DNA from: Arthrospira sp. PCC 9108
GTDB taxonomy: Bacteria; Cyanobacteriota; Cyanobacteriia; Cyanobacteriales; Microcoleaceae
Assembly: GCA_016745315.1 (NCBI GenBank)
Contig: CP066886.1
Location: forward strand, 1,023,501 to 1,087,500
DNA length: 64,000 nt
Reading direction: 5' to 3'
A program made the position numbers and the translations under genes. The notes under the pieces are model-generated. The model worked only from the letters and a program-made list of their open reading frames with translations. It had not been told where the DNA came from and searched no databases. Shown here one piece after another: positions 27,770 to 38,317 of the stretch; the stretch's first letter is position 1; every line of letters begins with the position of its first letter.

Positions 27770-27958
27770 ATGTCTAGGCGAATTCAGGTTTTGATGGTTG
27801 GTGCGATCGCTTTGCTGTCCTTGGGGGTGGCGACTTGGTACACTCATTTGGAGTTATCCCTACTCACGGGTTTATTATTGGCGATCGCTTCTAAGGGTAT
27901 GCGGCGGCGAGGCTATCCGACCAGGGATTATTCCTCGGAAGATTCCCCAGATCTTTGA
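27770..27958 (+). CDS. Small membrane protein, unknown
   Basis: 62 residues, two short hydrophobic segments (about 6-24 and 28-43), then a basic/acidic tail (RRRGYPTRDYSSEDSPDL). No family is recognised. ATG 27770 is preceded by a T-rich stretch without a clear ribosome site. The stop lies inside a hairpin that looks like a terminator, which supports it being a real short transcript. Divergent from miaB. Confidence 0.5.
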   Translation: MSRRIQVLMVGAIALLSLGVATWYTHLELSLLTGLLLAIASKGMRRRGYPTRDYSSEDSPDL

Positions 27959-27975
27959 CTTCTGGGGCTTTATTA
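27945..27975. terminator. Terminator-like hairpin overlapping the small gene's stop
   Basis: CCCCAGA, nine-base loop, TCTGGGG, followed by CTTTATT on the + strand. It lies across the stop of the 62-residue gene and just past the end of the CPBP protease gene on the other strand, so it may serve both. Confidence 0.6.
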
Positions 27976-27979
27976 TAGA

Positions 27980-29482
27980 CTAATTAGCGCCACTTCCTAA
28001 GATATACAAACTTATTAAGGTGCCGCTATTCCATAAACTGTGTAATAACATAGGAGCCCAGAGATTACGCGATCGTGTATAGACAAATCCCAGGACAATT
28101 CCTAACACGAATAAAGGCAAAATTTCCGAGACATTCAAATGAGCCACAGCAAACAGCAACCCACTGGCTATAATTGCACCCCACAGGGAAAAATAGCGGG
28201 TAAGGGACGGTAACAGAAACCCCCTAAATAACACCTCCTCAAACCAAGGTGCTGCTATAGAAGCGGTAAAGAAAAATATCCCTAAAGCTACCGGATCTCG
28301 ATTTTCTAAAGCTATGGGTAATATCGGATTACTTCCCCCTTGACCATCCCATAATCTTTGATTGACTAAGGAAGTTAAAATCACTAAGGGTAAAGCTACA
28401 CAATAGCCACCGAAACCCCATAATAACCAACTATCCCATAATTTGAACCTAAACCAACCTTCCGGGAGAGGGAAAAATGATTTGATAGACAGATATAAAA
28501 CCCCCAAGCCACCACCCACTAAAATCATATAAGTTATGAGGATATAAAAGGCTTGCAGTCTCACATCTCCCGCCGCCGGTCTTAAACCGAGGAGTTGGAA
28601 AATCAATGGGATTAATAACTGTCCAACTAGGAAAAAACCTAAAACAAACACTTGCACAATCGTTTCCGCAGTCCAAGGAACAGACCATTCAACATCAGCA
28701 TTACGGTTGATAATTGCCTGTTCACGTTTCAGGAACCATTGCACTGCTAAAATGATGGATAGGATAATTCCCGACACCAACCCAAAGCCAGGAATAGCGG
28801 AAACAATGGCTAATTTATAGACGGCATTTTCTGACGTTTTCTGCTGTTGATTATTTAGTTGTTGTAAGACATCTTCACGGTTTTGTAAAGTGTAGAGTTG
28901 GGCTAAAGTTTGAAAACTGAACCAACCCTCTAAATTTGCCTGTAAAATATCTTCGGCATCAGCTACTATATCTGGTGGTTCTGTCCAGAGTCCTACTAAT
29001 ACTTCCGCTGTGTCACTGGTGGGATAGTTACCATTTTCAGAAATTAGCGATTCCCAAGTAGCGATCGCCTTTTGGGAGTCTCCCAGCACCGCTTGGATAA
29101 TACCAATTCGCAATTCTAACTCACCTATGGTCTGTGCTAATTCTCCCCGCGAAAATTGTGAGGGTTGATTGGGTTGTAGTCGCTGTAAATTTTGGTAGTT
29201 AGACTCCTGTACATTTTGGTATTGTTTCAGGGCAGCATTAACCGGATCTTTCCCGATAATATTATCTCGTAGGGTGAGCAAATTCGCCCGGTCTTCGGTC
29301 TGTGGTTGCCACTCAGAAGCCTGGAGAATTAAATTAGTCTGATACAGTTCCAGACGGCTTTGAATTTGGGGCTGACTCCAACTGCCGAGCAGGCTTAAAG
29401 TCACATAGAGTATAGAGATGAAAGTCAGAATGCTTAAAATTATCTGTTTTAATTTCATATATTTGGATTGACCGGAAATCAT
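27980..29482 (-). CDS. CPBP-family intramembrane metalloprotease
   Basis: 500-residue membrane protein. The C-terminal half has the CPBP/CAAX-protease motifs EEVLFRGFLLP, then FAVAHLN and a third histidine in MLLHSLWNSG. An N-terminal helix is followed by about 180 residues of soluble, Q-rich helical sequence (TPR-like spacing) and then seven or eight membrane helices. Members process or bind prenylated or other membrane peptides; the substrate here is unknown. Start ATG 29482 is used; a second ATG lies eight codons in. It follows the GGDEF-EAL gene by 19 bases, so it likely shares its transcript. Confidence 0.85.
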   Translation of the reverse strand: MISGQSKYMKLKQIILSILTFISILYVTLSLLGSWSQPQIQSRLELYQTNLILQASEWQPQTEDRANLLTLRDNIIGKDPVNAALKQYQNVQESNYQNLQRLQPNQPSQFSRGELAQTIGELELRIGIIQAVLGDSQKAIATWESLISENGNYPTSDTAEVLVGLWTEPPDIVADAEDILQANLEGWFSFQTLAQLYTLQNREDVLQQLNNQQQKTSENAVYKLAIVSAIPGFGLVSGIILSIILAVQWFLKREQAIINRNADVEWSVPWTAETIVQVFVLGFFLVGQLLIPLIFQLLGLRPAAGDVRLQAFYILITYMILVGGGLGVLYLSIKSFFPLPEGWFRFKLWDSWLLWGFGGYCVALPLVILTSLVNQRLWDGQGGSNPILPIALENRDPVALGIFFFTASIAAPWFEEVLFRGFLLPSLTRYFSLWGAIIASGLLFAVAHLNVSEILPLFVLGIVLGFVYTRSRNLWAPMLLHSLWNSGTLISLYILGSGAN

Positions 29483-29501
29483 CGATTTTTATGACTTGAT
29501 T

Positions 29502-31280
29502 TTACCATTGAGGATTGCTCGCCAAAAGTTCAGCCATTTGAGTAGCTGGTAAAGGCCTAGAAAAGAAATATCCTTGTCCGCTATTACATTCTAGTTCTCG
29601 CAGTTGTGCAAGTTGTTCGGCGGTTTCTATTCCCTCAGCTACGGCTACCATATTCAAAGTTTTAGAAATACCAATGATGGCAGGAATTAGCCCCAGATTT
29701 TCGGGAGTTCCGTCTAAAAGACTGACAAAAGACTTATCAATTTTTATGGTATCTACCGGGAAGGCGTGTAAATAACTGAGGGAGGAGTAGCCTGTGCCAA
29801 AATCATCGAGACTTAAACCGATATGGCGATCGCGAAATTGGGTTAAAATAGTCCGGGCTGTTTGTGTATTTTCGACGATCGCACTTTCAGTCATTTCTAA
29901 TCTCAGACATTTAGGATTTAAACCACTTTCAGCCAGGATATCATCAACCGTTGCAATTAGATCGGCTTGGGTAAACTGTCTGACAGAGAGATTCACACTC
30001 ATACTAACAGATTCATCTACCAATTTCTGCTCCTGCCAATTTTTCAGTTGATGACAGGCTTCTACCAGCATCAAAGTTCCAATAGTAGTAATTATACCCA
30101 TTTCCTCAGCCAAGGGGATAAACATACCAGGTGGGACCAAGCCCCGTTGGGGATGTTGCCAACGCACCAAGGCTTCCATACTCGAAATTTTACCAGTTTC
30201 TAAGTTAATAATTGGCTGATAATAAGGGATTAATTCTTGATTTTCAATAGCCCGTCTTAGGTCAGTTTCTAAACCCAATAAATCCAGGGCTTCTTTGTGC
30301 ATAGCCGGGTCAAAGATATGATATTGTCCCCGTCCTAGGGCTTTGGCACGATACATAGCTGTATCTGCATCTCGCAATAAATGTTCGGGTTGTTCATAGT
30401 CTCTATTACTGAGAACTACACCGATACTCATATTAATAAAAATCTCTCGGCTATAGATTTGAAACGGACAAGACATCACCTCAAGAATAGAATTGGCGAG
30501 ATTCCTTACTGGTTCAATTTCATTAACATCATGTACAATAATGGCAAATTCATCTCCTCCCAAGCGGGATAGTAAATCATTATTTTTGAGTATTTTTTGA
30601 ATGCGATCGCCAATAGCAATTAACAATTCATCTCCCACTGTATGCCCCAAGGAATCGTTCACCACCTTAAAGCGATCGCAATCCATAAACAGCACCGCAA
30701 AACCATGATTATTACCCTCTTTGACACTCTTAATTACTAAGGATATCTTGTCCATAAACAAGGCCCGGTTTGGCAGTTTAGTCAACGGGTCATGTAGAGC
30801 CATTTCCAACAATTTATAATTAGCAATTTGTAATTGTTGAGTGCGTTCTTTAACCCTGGCTTCTAACTCAGTATTCAACTCCAGAATTTTCTTTTCCGCC
30901 TCCTTCAGCATCAGGTGATTTTGCACCCTCACTAGAACCTCCTCCATTTGAAAAGGCTTAGTAATATAGTCTACACCCCCAGCACCAAAGGCTTTGACCT
31001 TATCAAAAACATCATTTAAAGCACTGAGAAATATTACCGGAACCTTAGCTAATGTTTGATTGTTTTTCAACTCTTTACAAACCTGATATCCATCCATTCC
31101 CGGCATCATAATATCCAGTAGAATCAAATCAGGCTGCACCGTCTTGACGGCCATCAAAGCCATTTTACCATTAACAGCCTTGCGGACATTGTATCCTTCT
31201 AGCATCAAAATTTCCGAGAGAAGGTGTAAATTTTCCGGCTTGTCATCGACGACTAAAATATCTGCTTTTGGTGTATCCAC
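29502..31280 (-). CDS. Response regulator with GGDEF and EAL domains
   Basis: 592 residues. REC domain (about 1-125) with phosphoacceptor Asp in LILLDIMMPGMDGYQ; a coiled linker with LELNTELEARVKERTQQLQ; GGDEF domain (about 165-320) with RLGGDEFAIIV intact, so cyclase activity is possible; EAL domain (about 340-590) with EALVRWQHP, DDFGTGYSSLSYL and DTIKIDKSFV, so it may also be a c-di-GMP phosphodiesterase. Activity is probably switched by phosphorylation from the kinase encoded just upstream. It is preceded by the orphan kinase-tail ORF by ten bases. Controls motility or attachment through c-di-GMP; inference. Confidence 0.93.
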   Translation of the reverse strand: MDTPKADILVVDDKPENLHLLSEILMLEGYNVRKAVNGKMALMAVKTVQPDLILLDIMMPGMDGYQVCKELKNNQTLAKVPVIFLSALNDVFDKVKAFGAGGVDYITKPFQMEEVLVRVQNHLMLKEAEKKILELNTELEARVKERTQQLQIANYKLLEMALHDPLTKLPNRALFMDKISLVIKSVKEGNNHGFAVLFMDCDRFKVVNDSLGHTVGDELLIAIGDRIQKILKNNDLLSRLGGDEFAIIVHDVNEIEPVRNLANSILEVMSCPFQIYSREIFINMSIGVVLSNRDYEQPEHLLRDADTAMYRAKALGRGQYHIFDPAMHKEALDLLGLETDLRRAIENQELIPYYQPIINLETGKISSMEALVRWQHPQRGLVPPGMFIPLAEEMGIITTIGTLMLVEACHQLKNWQEQKLVDESVSMSVNLSVRQFTQADLIATVDDILAESGLNPKCLRLEMTESAIVENTQTARTILTQFRDRHIGLSLDDFGTGYSSLSYLHAFPVDTIKIDKSFVSLLDGTPENLGLIPAIIGISKTLNMVAVAEGIETAEQLAQLRELECNSGQGYFFSRPLPATQMAELLASNPQW

Positions 31281-31290
31281 TGATTTTCAC

Positions 31291-31503
31291 TCAATTCGGC
31301 ATTTGTTGGATCTTAGGTGCTTCCGGTTTGGTTGTTTCTACCAATTCCAGAACTTTATCAAACTGAAAATTTCCCACCCATTCTGTCATTGTATTAGCCA
31401 GATTACTGTACGGAGCGGGAATTTCCTTAATCAGGTCTAATAGTAGTAAATCACTACCCTGAGCCGCAGCAGAATAGACCTGCTCCCGCCAATATTCTGG
31501 CAT
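31291..31503 (-). CDS. Orphan C-terminal domain of the hybrid kinase
   Basis: 70 residues (MPEYWREQVYSAAAQGSDLL... LIKEIPAPYSNLANTMTEWVGNFQFDKVLELVE). This is the helical tail normally fused to the end of cyanobacterial hybrid histidine kinases. It is in the same frame as the kinase above, but two in-frame stops (31537-31539 and the one just before its ATG) separate them. It may be made by restart at the ATG, or be dead sequence. Ten bases separate its stop from the next gene. Confidence 0.5.
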   Translation of the reverse strand: MPEYWREQVYSAAAQGSDLLLLDLIKEIPAPYSNLANTMTEWVGNFQFDKVLELVETTKPEAPKIQQMPN

Positions 31504-31536
31504 TTATCTGATTGCTTCTAAGTGAATTTTTGATGG

Positions 31537-34500
31537 TTATATATTGTCAGTTTCTTGGGAATAATTCCAATTTGAGGACATCTCCGGCTGTGTATTGTAA
31601 ATATATTCCACACCCAGATATTGACTCAATTTACTGAGCAATTCTCCTCGCTGAAAAGGTTTTCGCAGCAAATCATTGCACCCCACCTTCATGATATCCT
31701 GTCTTTGTTCCTCAAAGGCACTAGCAGTCAGTGCAATAATGACGGTATCCCGACCACCAGGCTGAGAGCGAATTTGGCGGGTAGCCTCGTAACCATTGAC
31801 GACAGGCATTCGCATATCCATCAAAATTAGGTCAGGGTTCCACTCTTGCCAAATAGCGATCGCCTCGGAGCCATTGTTAGCCGCTCTGACCGAAAACCCC
31901 AGGACACTCAGGAGTTCCACCAACAATAAACGATTGCTTTCTCGGTCTTCAACCACCAAAATGCGATAGAGCGCCTGCTTAGGAGCCAAACCGATGACCC
32001 TATCCATAATAGATGCGATCGCCTGGTTTGGCTTGTCCTCACTCCTTTGCACTGGAATAGTAAACGAAAAAGTCGAACCCCGATTTAGACAACTACGAAC
32101 CGTAATTTCATCACCCATTAGTTTGACAAATTGCTGTGCAATTGCCAACCCCAGACCGCTACCCTCGGAAGCATTTAAACCCGTTTCCGTTTGTGCAAAG
32201 GCTTCAAACAGTCCTTCACAGTCTTCGGGAGCAATTCCCAGCCCAGTATCTTCCACTTCAAATTGTAATAGATCTGAAGCATCCCGGTTTTGGTGAGAAA
32301 CCCGAACAGTCACACTACCTTCATCAGTAAACTTAATGGCATTTCCCAATAAATTAATCAACACCTGACGCAATTTTTTCTCGTCAGCTTTAATATGCCT
32401 AATCAAACCTTTGGGGCGCTCAAAAATCAGATGTAAATTTTTAGAAGTAGCCCGCAATTTAAACAAATCTTCCAAACCCTGAAGAAACTCATACAAATCA
32501 AAGCCATTCACCTGAAGTGTCGCCCGTCCCGCCTCAATCCTAGACATTTCCAAAATATCATTAATCAGACCGAGAAGATGCTCACCCGACCGATTAATAA
32601 TCTCAATATGTTGACGATTTTCGGGAGCCAGATTCTGGTTAGTAGACATCAGTTGAGCAAAGCCCAAAATCGCATTTAAAGGAGTTCTTAACTCATGACT
32701 CATATTCGCCAAAAACTCACTTTTAGAGCGATTAGCCGCATCGGCAATTTCCTTAGCCTGTTGCAGTTGTCTAGCCTGTTCTTGAGTTTTTGCCAACAAT
32801 TCCGCCTGTTGAACAGCCACCCCCAACTGAGAGCCAATTTGTGTCACTGTGCGAATTTCAGCAGTCGTCCAAATGCGGGGATGATAATTCTGATAGACTG
32901 CCAATAATCCCCAAAGTTGATAGCCCGAAAAAATCGGGGTAATAATATAAGCCCTAGCTTGAAACTGTTTTAATAATTCCAGATAACAAGCATCGAAACC
33001 CATTTCATAAATATCATTCACACATCTATAACTGACCCCTTTTCCATAAATACCACCTTGATTTTGTTGCAAATAAGTATCCGAAATCACATGGCGATAA
33101 TTAATTTCCTGAAAAGCACATTTTTCCTGTTCAATAGCGATGCGGGTAGCCTTACTATCTCGTAGAGGTCCGGCCGTAAGTTGCACCCAACCTTCAGCCA
33201 CGGACTCAGCCATAAATTCTCCACTCCAGTCTTCCCGGAAGCGATAAACCAAAACCCGATCGCAATTTAAAACCTGTCTAAGTTCCCCAGTCGTAGCACT
33301 AAAAATCTGCTCAAGTTCCAAAGTTTTTCGCATTTGCTGAACCATTTGCAGAATAGAGCGTTCTTGTTCCGCCCCTTCCCGCAGAGCCTGTTCAGCCATT
33401 TTCCGGTCGGTAATATCAGTATGAAATCCCACCATACGATAGGGCTGGTTATGTTCATCCCAAAGAGCCACCCCCCTAGAGCGAATCCAGCGCCATTCAC
33501 CATGATCTAATTCGGTGCGATATTCCACATCAAAAGCGGGAATTTCCTTAGCTAAATAGCTATTTAACATCTCTTTAACCCACAGGCGGTCATCTGGATG
33601 AACAATTTTTAGCGCCGAGTCCAAATTAGAGAAACAATCTAAATCCGGTTGGCAGCCGAACATAATTTTGCCTCGGGGGGACAGATAAACCTCATCGGTA
33701 GAAATATCCCAATCCCAAATGCCATCATTAGCACCCTCCACCGCCAGAGTAAATCTCTCTTGACTGCGCCTGAGAGCCTCTTCTGCCTGCTTTTGGTTAG
33801 TAATATCACTAATAGTACATATAACCCGCATCACCTCACCTCCCGGCTCGTGTAGTGTGGCATTCACCAATAACCACCGTCGCTGTTGAGTTGTCGGGTC
33901 ATCAAACCCCAGAACCAGATGATGGACGGCTTCACCTGTGGCGATCGCCCTTTGTACAGGTAAATCTGACAAGGAAATTGGCGATCCATCCTCCATCACC
34001 AAATGCCAACCTTCTCCAAACACCTGAAGGCTATCTGGTTCAATATCGAGCCGTAAAAGATCCAAGGCGGCCTGATTAAAAACCAAAATTTCCGCCTTAG
34101 CATTCAGCAGCAACATTCCCACCTGCATTTGCTGAATCAAAGTCCGAAACTGCTGTTCACTGTCTTTTAAAACTTTTTCCCGCGCCAATTGATTGACCAA
34201 TTTGTGATCCCATAACTTAGTTAACACAATAAAAAATAGACAGATCACCGTCCCCAATCCGACTGCGATCGCCAACCCAGAGGGACTCAAATGGGGATTC
34301 ACAGTCAGACCAGAATCAATAGGCAGATTTAATCTGGGTACAAACTTAGTCGCCGACCTTCCTAGATAGTGCATTCCACTGACACCCAATCCCATAATCA
34401 TGGCACTGATCACCTTTTGTGGAGTTTTGGCGACCACAGAATCATCGAGTAGTCGAAAAGCCAGCCACAGAGAAATCAAAGCTACATCAATAGCGATCGC

Positions 34501-34895
34501 CACAGAAAACACCACCAAACGGGCATCATAATCAGGATAAACCGACCCGCCGCCGGTTGTGACACCAGCCCCAGAAATATCCCAGAGGCCATAATAGCCA
34601 TCAACAAAGACAACAAAGTCATCCACGGGTTATAACTAACCGATAGGGGCAACTCCAGCGCCACCATACCCGTAAAATCCATGGACCAGAAACCAGCCCC
34701 CATAGCGATCGCCCCTCCCAACAGCCAAAACTTCCACCGTTTCGCCGTCCATAGATCCTCACGGACTTGTATAGCCAAATCCATAGGGATATAAGAGGTA
34801 ATCACAGCAATTGCCAAAGACAAAACCATCAAACCCCAATGGTAATCGCCTGTAATCTGATTATTCATAATCAATTTTGCCCAAGTCCTCAGCAT
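31537..34895 (-). pseudogene. MHYT-PAS-GAF hybrid histidine kinase, frame-disrupted
   Basis: Membrane sensor kinase of about 1,100 residues. Order: N-terminal MHYT domain (membrane helices), two PAS domains (QFRTLIQQMQVGMLLLN; ERFTLAVEGANDGIWDWD), GAF domain (VLVYRFREDWSGEFMAESV), HisKA with NMSHELRTPLNAILG (phosphoacceptor His), HATPase (DTGLGIAPED; GSGLGLAIA) and a receiver (LILMDMRMPVVNGYEA). The first frame (34895 down to 34482) and the second (open from 34626) join near 34550. The first repeat has WSMDFTGM instead of MHYxGM, the second MHYT repeat is missing, and the third (GVSGMHYLG) is present. A small out-of-frame deletion fits better than a one-base error. The usual C-terminal tail is cut off by stops. 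Start is uncertain (ATG 34895 or 34868). Confidence 0.75.
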
Positions 34896-35040
34896 TTCAA
34901 CAGTCCCGTTAATTCAGAATCCTAGATGGGATTTGGCGGGACAGACCCTTAACATCTCTTTACATGATAAAGGAGTCGCCGGAAACTGCCCCAAACAAGT
35001 TAAAATGCTTCTGGCGAACCATCGAACTTAAAATTTGAAG

Positions 35041-36390
35041 ATGACGACCCGTGTAATCCTTGTCCGTCACGGTCAGAGTACCTACAACGCCCAAAAACGC
35101 ATTCAGGGCCGCCTGGATGATTCGGTTCTCACCGACCAGGGCCGCGTTGATGCCACCTGCGTTGCCCAAGCCCTCCAGGGTTTAAGGTTCGACGCTATTT
35201 ATCACAGTCCCCTACAACGAGCGCAACAAACTGCCCAACTGATTCGAGCCCGAGTGGGTGCGGCCCCTCCGTTGCAACCGACAGATCTATTGATGGAAAT
35301 TGACCTGCCTCTGTGGGCTGGACTCCCTCGCCAAGAAGTACGCGATCGCTTTCCCCAAGATTATCAATGTTGGCAACAGAGCCCCCATGAATTTTTCATG
35401 GTATTAGAATCGGGGCATAAACATTTCCCCGTGTTAGCGTTATTTGAGCAAGCCCAACAATTTTGGCGACACATCCTCAGCCATCACCCCAACCAAACCA
35501 TCCTAGTGGTAGCCCACAACGGCATCAATCGATCGCTGATTGCCACCGCTTTAGGAGTTCAACCCCAATTCTATCAAAGTATTCAACAGTCTAACTGCGG
35601 TATTAGCATTATCAATATTGGTGATGTCACCCCCGGAGAACTACCCAAACCCGCAGCGGTACAATTAGAATCGATGAACCTCACTAGCCATGTGGGGGAT
35701 AAACTGCCCTCCCTTCGCCCAGAACATCGTGGACCCAGACTATTATTAGTGCGCCACGGAGAAACTGAATGGAACCGAAAAGGACAGTTTCAAGGTCAGA
35801 TTGATATTCCCCTCAATGATAACGGGCGATTACAAGCTCGCCAAGCTGCCGATTTTCTCCAGGATATTAAAATCGATTTTGCCATCACTAGCCCCATGGC
35901 ACGCCCCCGCGAAACCGCAGAAATTATCCTGGAACATCACCGGGATATAGAACTACAATTTGAGGATAATTTCCGAGAGATTAGCCATGGTTTATGGGAG
36001 GGTAAATTTGAATCGGAAATTGAGCAAGATTATCCGGGTTTATTAAATCAGTGGAAAACTGCACCGGAAACGGTACAGATGCCAGAAGGTGAAAATTTAA
36101 ATCAGGTGGGAGAAAGGGTAGCCAAAGGATGGGAAAATATCCTTAATAAATATGATTCCCAATCGGTGACTGGATTAGTGGTTGCTCATGATGCTGTCAA
36201 TAAGGCTCTGTTGTGTCAATTATTGGGCTTATCACCAGAGCATTTTTGGAATTTTAAACAGGGTAATGGTTCGGTGACAGTGATTGACTATCCCCACGGT
36301 GCTAAAGGGGAGCCGGTTTTACAAACTATGAATATTACCACCCATTTATCGGGTAGTATTCTTGACAAAACCGCCGCCGGAGCCCTCTAA
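35041..36390 (+). CDS. Two-domain histidine phosphatase
   Basis: 449-residue protein with two phosphoglycerate-mutase-like halves. The first has VILVRHGQSTYNAQ (His 10) and the second LLLVRHGETEWNRKGQFQGQ (His near 238). The partner residues YHSPLQRAQQTA, VVAHNGINRSL, and in the second half GLVVAHDAVNKALL fit both halves being active. Such tandem proteins are common in cyanobacteria and include metal-independent phosphoserine phosphatases, so the true substrate is open. ATG 35041 is used over an in-frame TTG at 35035. The dihydroorotase-like gene follows by 15 bases. Confidence 0.9.
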   Translation: MTTRVILVRHGQSTYNAQKRIQGRLDDSVLTDQGRVDATCVAQALQGLRFDAIYHSPLQRAQQTAQLIRARVGAAPPLQPTDLLMEIDLPLWAGLPRQEVRDRFPQDYQCWQQSPHEFFMVLESGHKHFPVLALFEQAQQFWRHILSHHPNQTILVVAHNGINRSLIATALGVQPQFYQSIQQSNCGISIINIGDVTPGELPKPAAVQLESMNLTSHVGDKLPSLRPEHRGPRLLLVRHGETEWNRKGQFQGQIDIPLNDNGRLQARQAADFLQDIKIDFAITSPMARPRETAEIILEHHRDIELQFEDNFREISHGLWEGKFESEIEQDYPGLLNQWKTAPETVQMPEGENLNQVGERVAKGWENILNKYDSQSVTGLVVAHDAVNKALLCQLLGLSPEHFWNFKQGNGSVTVIDYPHGAKGEPVLQTMNITTHLSGSILDKTAAGAL

Positions 36391-36405
36391 GACTGGTTGG
36401 TAAAT

Positions 36406-37710
36406 ATGAGTAGTGAACTCCTGAAACAGGTGCGGGTATTAAACCCCATGGACGGACGAGATCAAGTGGCAGATGTGCTGATTATTGATGGGTATATTAC
36501 TGCTATTGAATCTCAGATTTATGATTACCCAGAACATACTCAGATCATTGATTCCCACGGTATGATTTTGGGGCCGGGATTGGTGGATATGTATGGCCAC
36601 ACCGGAGAGCCGGGCTTTGAAGACCGGGAAACTATTGCATCTTTACAGGCGGCTGCTAGGGCGGGAGGTTATACCCGCCTGGGGATTTTACCGGATATGC
36701 TACCACCGGCTGATAATCTCTCGACTATTAAACATTGGCAAGGTTTAGCACCCCATGGCTTTTATGTATGGGGGGCTTTGACTGAGGGGGCGGCGGGGGA
36801 GATGATGACGGAATTGGCGGAATTAGCCACTACTGAGATTATTGGTTTTGCGGATGGATATGCTCATCGAAATCTTAATCTGTGGCGGCGAGTTTTGGAG
36901 TATGTTAACCCCCTGAAAAAAAACGTGGCTCTGTATTGTTGCGATCGCACTCTGGCGGACTCAGGAGTTATGCGATTTGGGGAAGCCTCTATTTATAGCG
37001 GTTTAACCGGGATTCCTGATTATGCGGAAACTGTGGCTATTGCCGCTGTCCTGGAATTGGTGGCGGCGATCGGCACTCCGGTTCATATTATGCGGGTTTC
37101 TACGGCTAGGGGTGTGCAATTAATTCGGGAAGCTAAACAGCGCCATTTACCTATTACCGCTAGTACGACCTGGATGCACTTACTATTTGATACAGAAGCA
37201 ATTACCGGGCGGGTTTCGGACTGTGGTTTAGGCTTTGCGCCTACTCCCTACGATCCGAATCTCAATGTTGACCCGCCTCTGGGTAATCCAGACGATCGCC
37301 AAGCCTTAATTCAAGCTATTGTAGACGGGACTATTGATGCGATCGCCGTTGACCACACCCCCTACACCTACGAAGAAAAAACCGTTGCTTTTGCTGATGC
37401 ACCCCCAGGGGCGATCGGCTTAGAATTAGCCTTGTCTCTACTGTGGAAAACCTTTGTCCAACAGCCAGACACCGTTTTTAATATTCAATGGTCGCCCCTG
37501 CAACTCTGGCGAGTTTTAAGCACCCAACCCGCCCAATGCTTGGCTATTTCTCCCCCAAATGTTACCGTCAACCGAGCCGCCGAATTAACCCTCTTTGACC
37601 CCGCACAGTCTTGGAGGGTTGATCACACCACCATCAAATCGCGATCAGCTAATACCCCCTGCTGGGGGCAGGAAATGACCGGAAAAGTCATGAAAACCTG
37701 GCTCAGTTGA
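36406..37710 (+). CDS. Dihydroorotase homologue, probably non-catalytic
   Basis: 434-residue amidohydrolase-fold protein closest to dihydroorotase. The first metal motif, normally HxHLREPG, reads YGHTGEPG at residues 63-70: the first His is Tyr and the substrate-binding Arg is Gly. The PHHLL motif reads WMHLL. The later DHTPYTYEEK and HIMRVSTARG are kept. Active dihydroorotases need the HxH pair, so this copy likely has lost or altered activity; some organisms use such pseudo-enzymes to support aspartate transcarbamoylase. ATG 36406 is used over an in-frame TTG. It is cotranscribed with the phosphatase gene. Confidence 0.85.
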   Translation: MSSELLKQVRVLNPMDGRDQVADVLIIDGYITAIESQIYDYPEHTQIIDSHGMILGPGLVDMYGHTGEPGFEDRETIASLQAAARAGGYTRLGILPDMLPPADNLSTIKHWQGLAPHGFYVWGALTEGAAGEMMTELAELATTEIIGFADGYAHRNLNLWRRVLEYVNPLKKNVALYCCDRTLADSGVMRFGEASIYSGLTGIPDYAETVAIAAVLELVAAIGTPVHIMRVSTARGVQLIREAKQRHLPITASTTWMHLLFDTEAITGRVSDCGLGFAPTPYDPNLNVDPPLGNPDDRQALIQAIVDGTIDAIAVDHTPYTYEEKTVAFADAPPGAIGLELALSLLWKTFVQQPDTVFNIQWSPLQLWRVLSTQPAQCLAISPPNVTVNRAAELTLFDPAQSWRVDHTTIKSRSANTPCWGQEMTGKVMKTWLS

Positions 37711-37726
37711 CAGCCCAAAAAGTCGG

Positions 37727-38317
37727 TTAAAAACTGCGATCGACCCCTCCCAGACGGTCTAAGGGCCAGAACCGGACCACCGCCCGACCGATGATATTCT
37801 CTCGGGGGACAAATCCCCAATAGTGACTATCAAAGCTATTGTTACGGTTATCCCCCAGAACCAAAAACTCGCCTTCGGGTATAGTTTCCGGTCCCCATTT
37901 ATATTGGGGTTCTTCGGCAATATAGTCCTCCTCAATAGGTTCGCCATTGACAAAAACTTGTCCGTCGCGGACCTCTAATGTTTCGCCGGGTAAACCAATA
38001 ATCCGCTTAATGAAAGCATCGTTGTATTGTAGGCTCAGTTCCTCGGTGGGATTGAAAACTACCACATCTCCCCGTTGGGGTTCGGTGAAACGGTAGCTTA
38101 ACTTATCAATAATCAGGCGATCGTTGATTTCCAGGGTGGGAAGCATTGACCCAGAGGGAATATAACGAGCTTCTGCGACAAAAGTTCGGATACCCAAAGC
38201 CAAAATTATACTTAGTCCAATGGTTTTAATGCCTTCAACCCAAGCATTCTCCTCGTTGTGAGATGGTGATGATGGTGAATTTTTGGGTTTTTGGTCTTGA
38301 TTGGGGACACTGCTCAT
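37727..38317 (-). CDS. lepB: Signal peptidase I
   Basis: 196-residue type I signal peptidase that cuts leader peptides of exported proteins. An N-terminal helix (about 29-46) anchors it. The catalytic Ser57 lies in PSGSMLPTL and the general base Lys104 in FIKRIIGLPGE. The C-terminal GDNRNNSFDSHYWGFVP box is intact. It is convergent with the dihydroorotase-like gene; no clear terminator lies between. Full length for a cyanobacterial LepB. Confidence 0.95.
   Translation of the reverse strand: MSSVPNQDQKPKNSPSSPSHNEENAWVEGIKTIGLSIILALGIRTFVAEARYIPSGSMLPTLEINDRLIIDKLSYRFTEPQRGDVVVFNPTEELSLQYNDAFIKRIIGLPGETLEVRDGQVFVNGEPIEEDYIAEEPQYKWGPETIPEGEFLVLGDNRNNSFDSHYWGFVPRENIIGRAVVRFWPLDRLGGVDRSF

Noticed and set aside
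34482..34895. Separate 137-residue MHYT gene
   Set aside because: It is the N-terminal part of the hybrid kinase; sequence continues in the other frame from about 34550.
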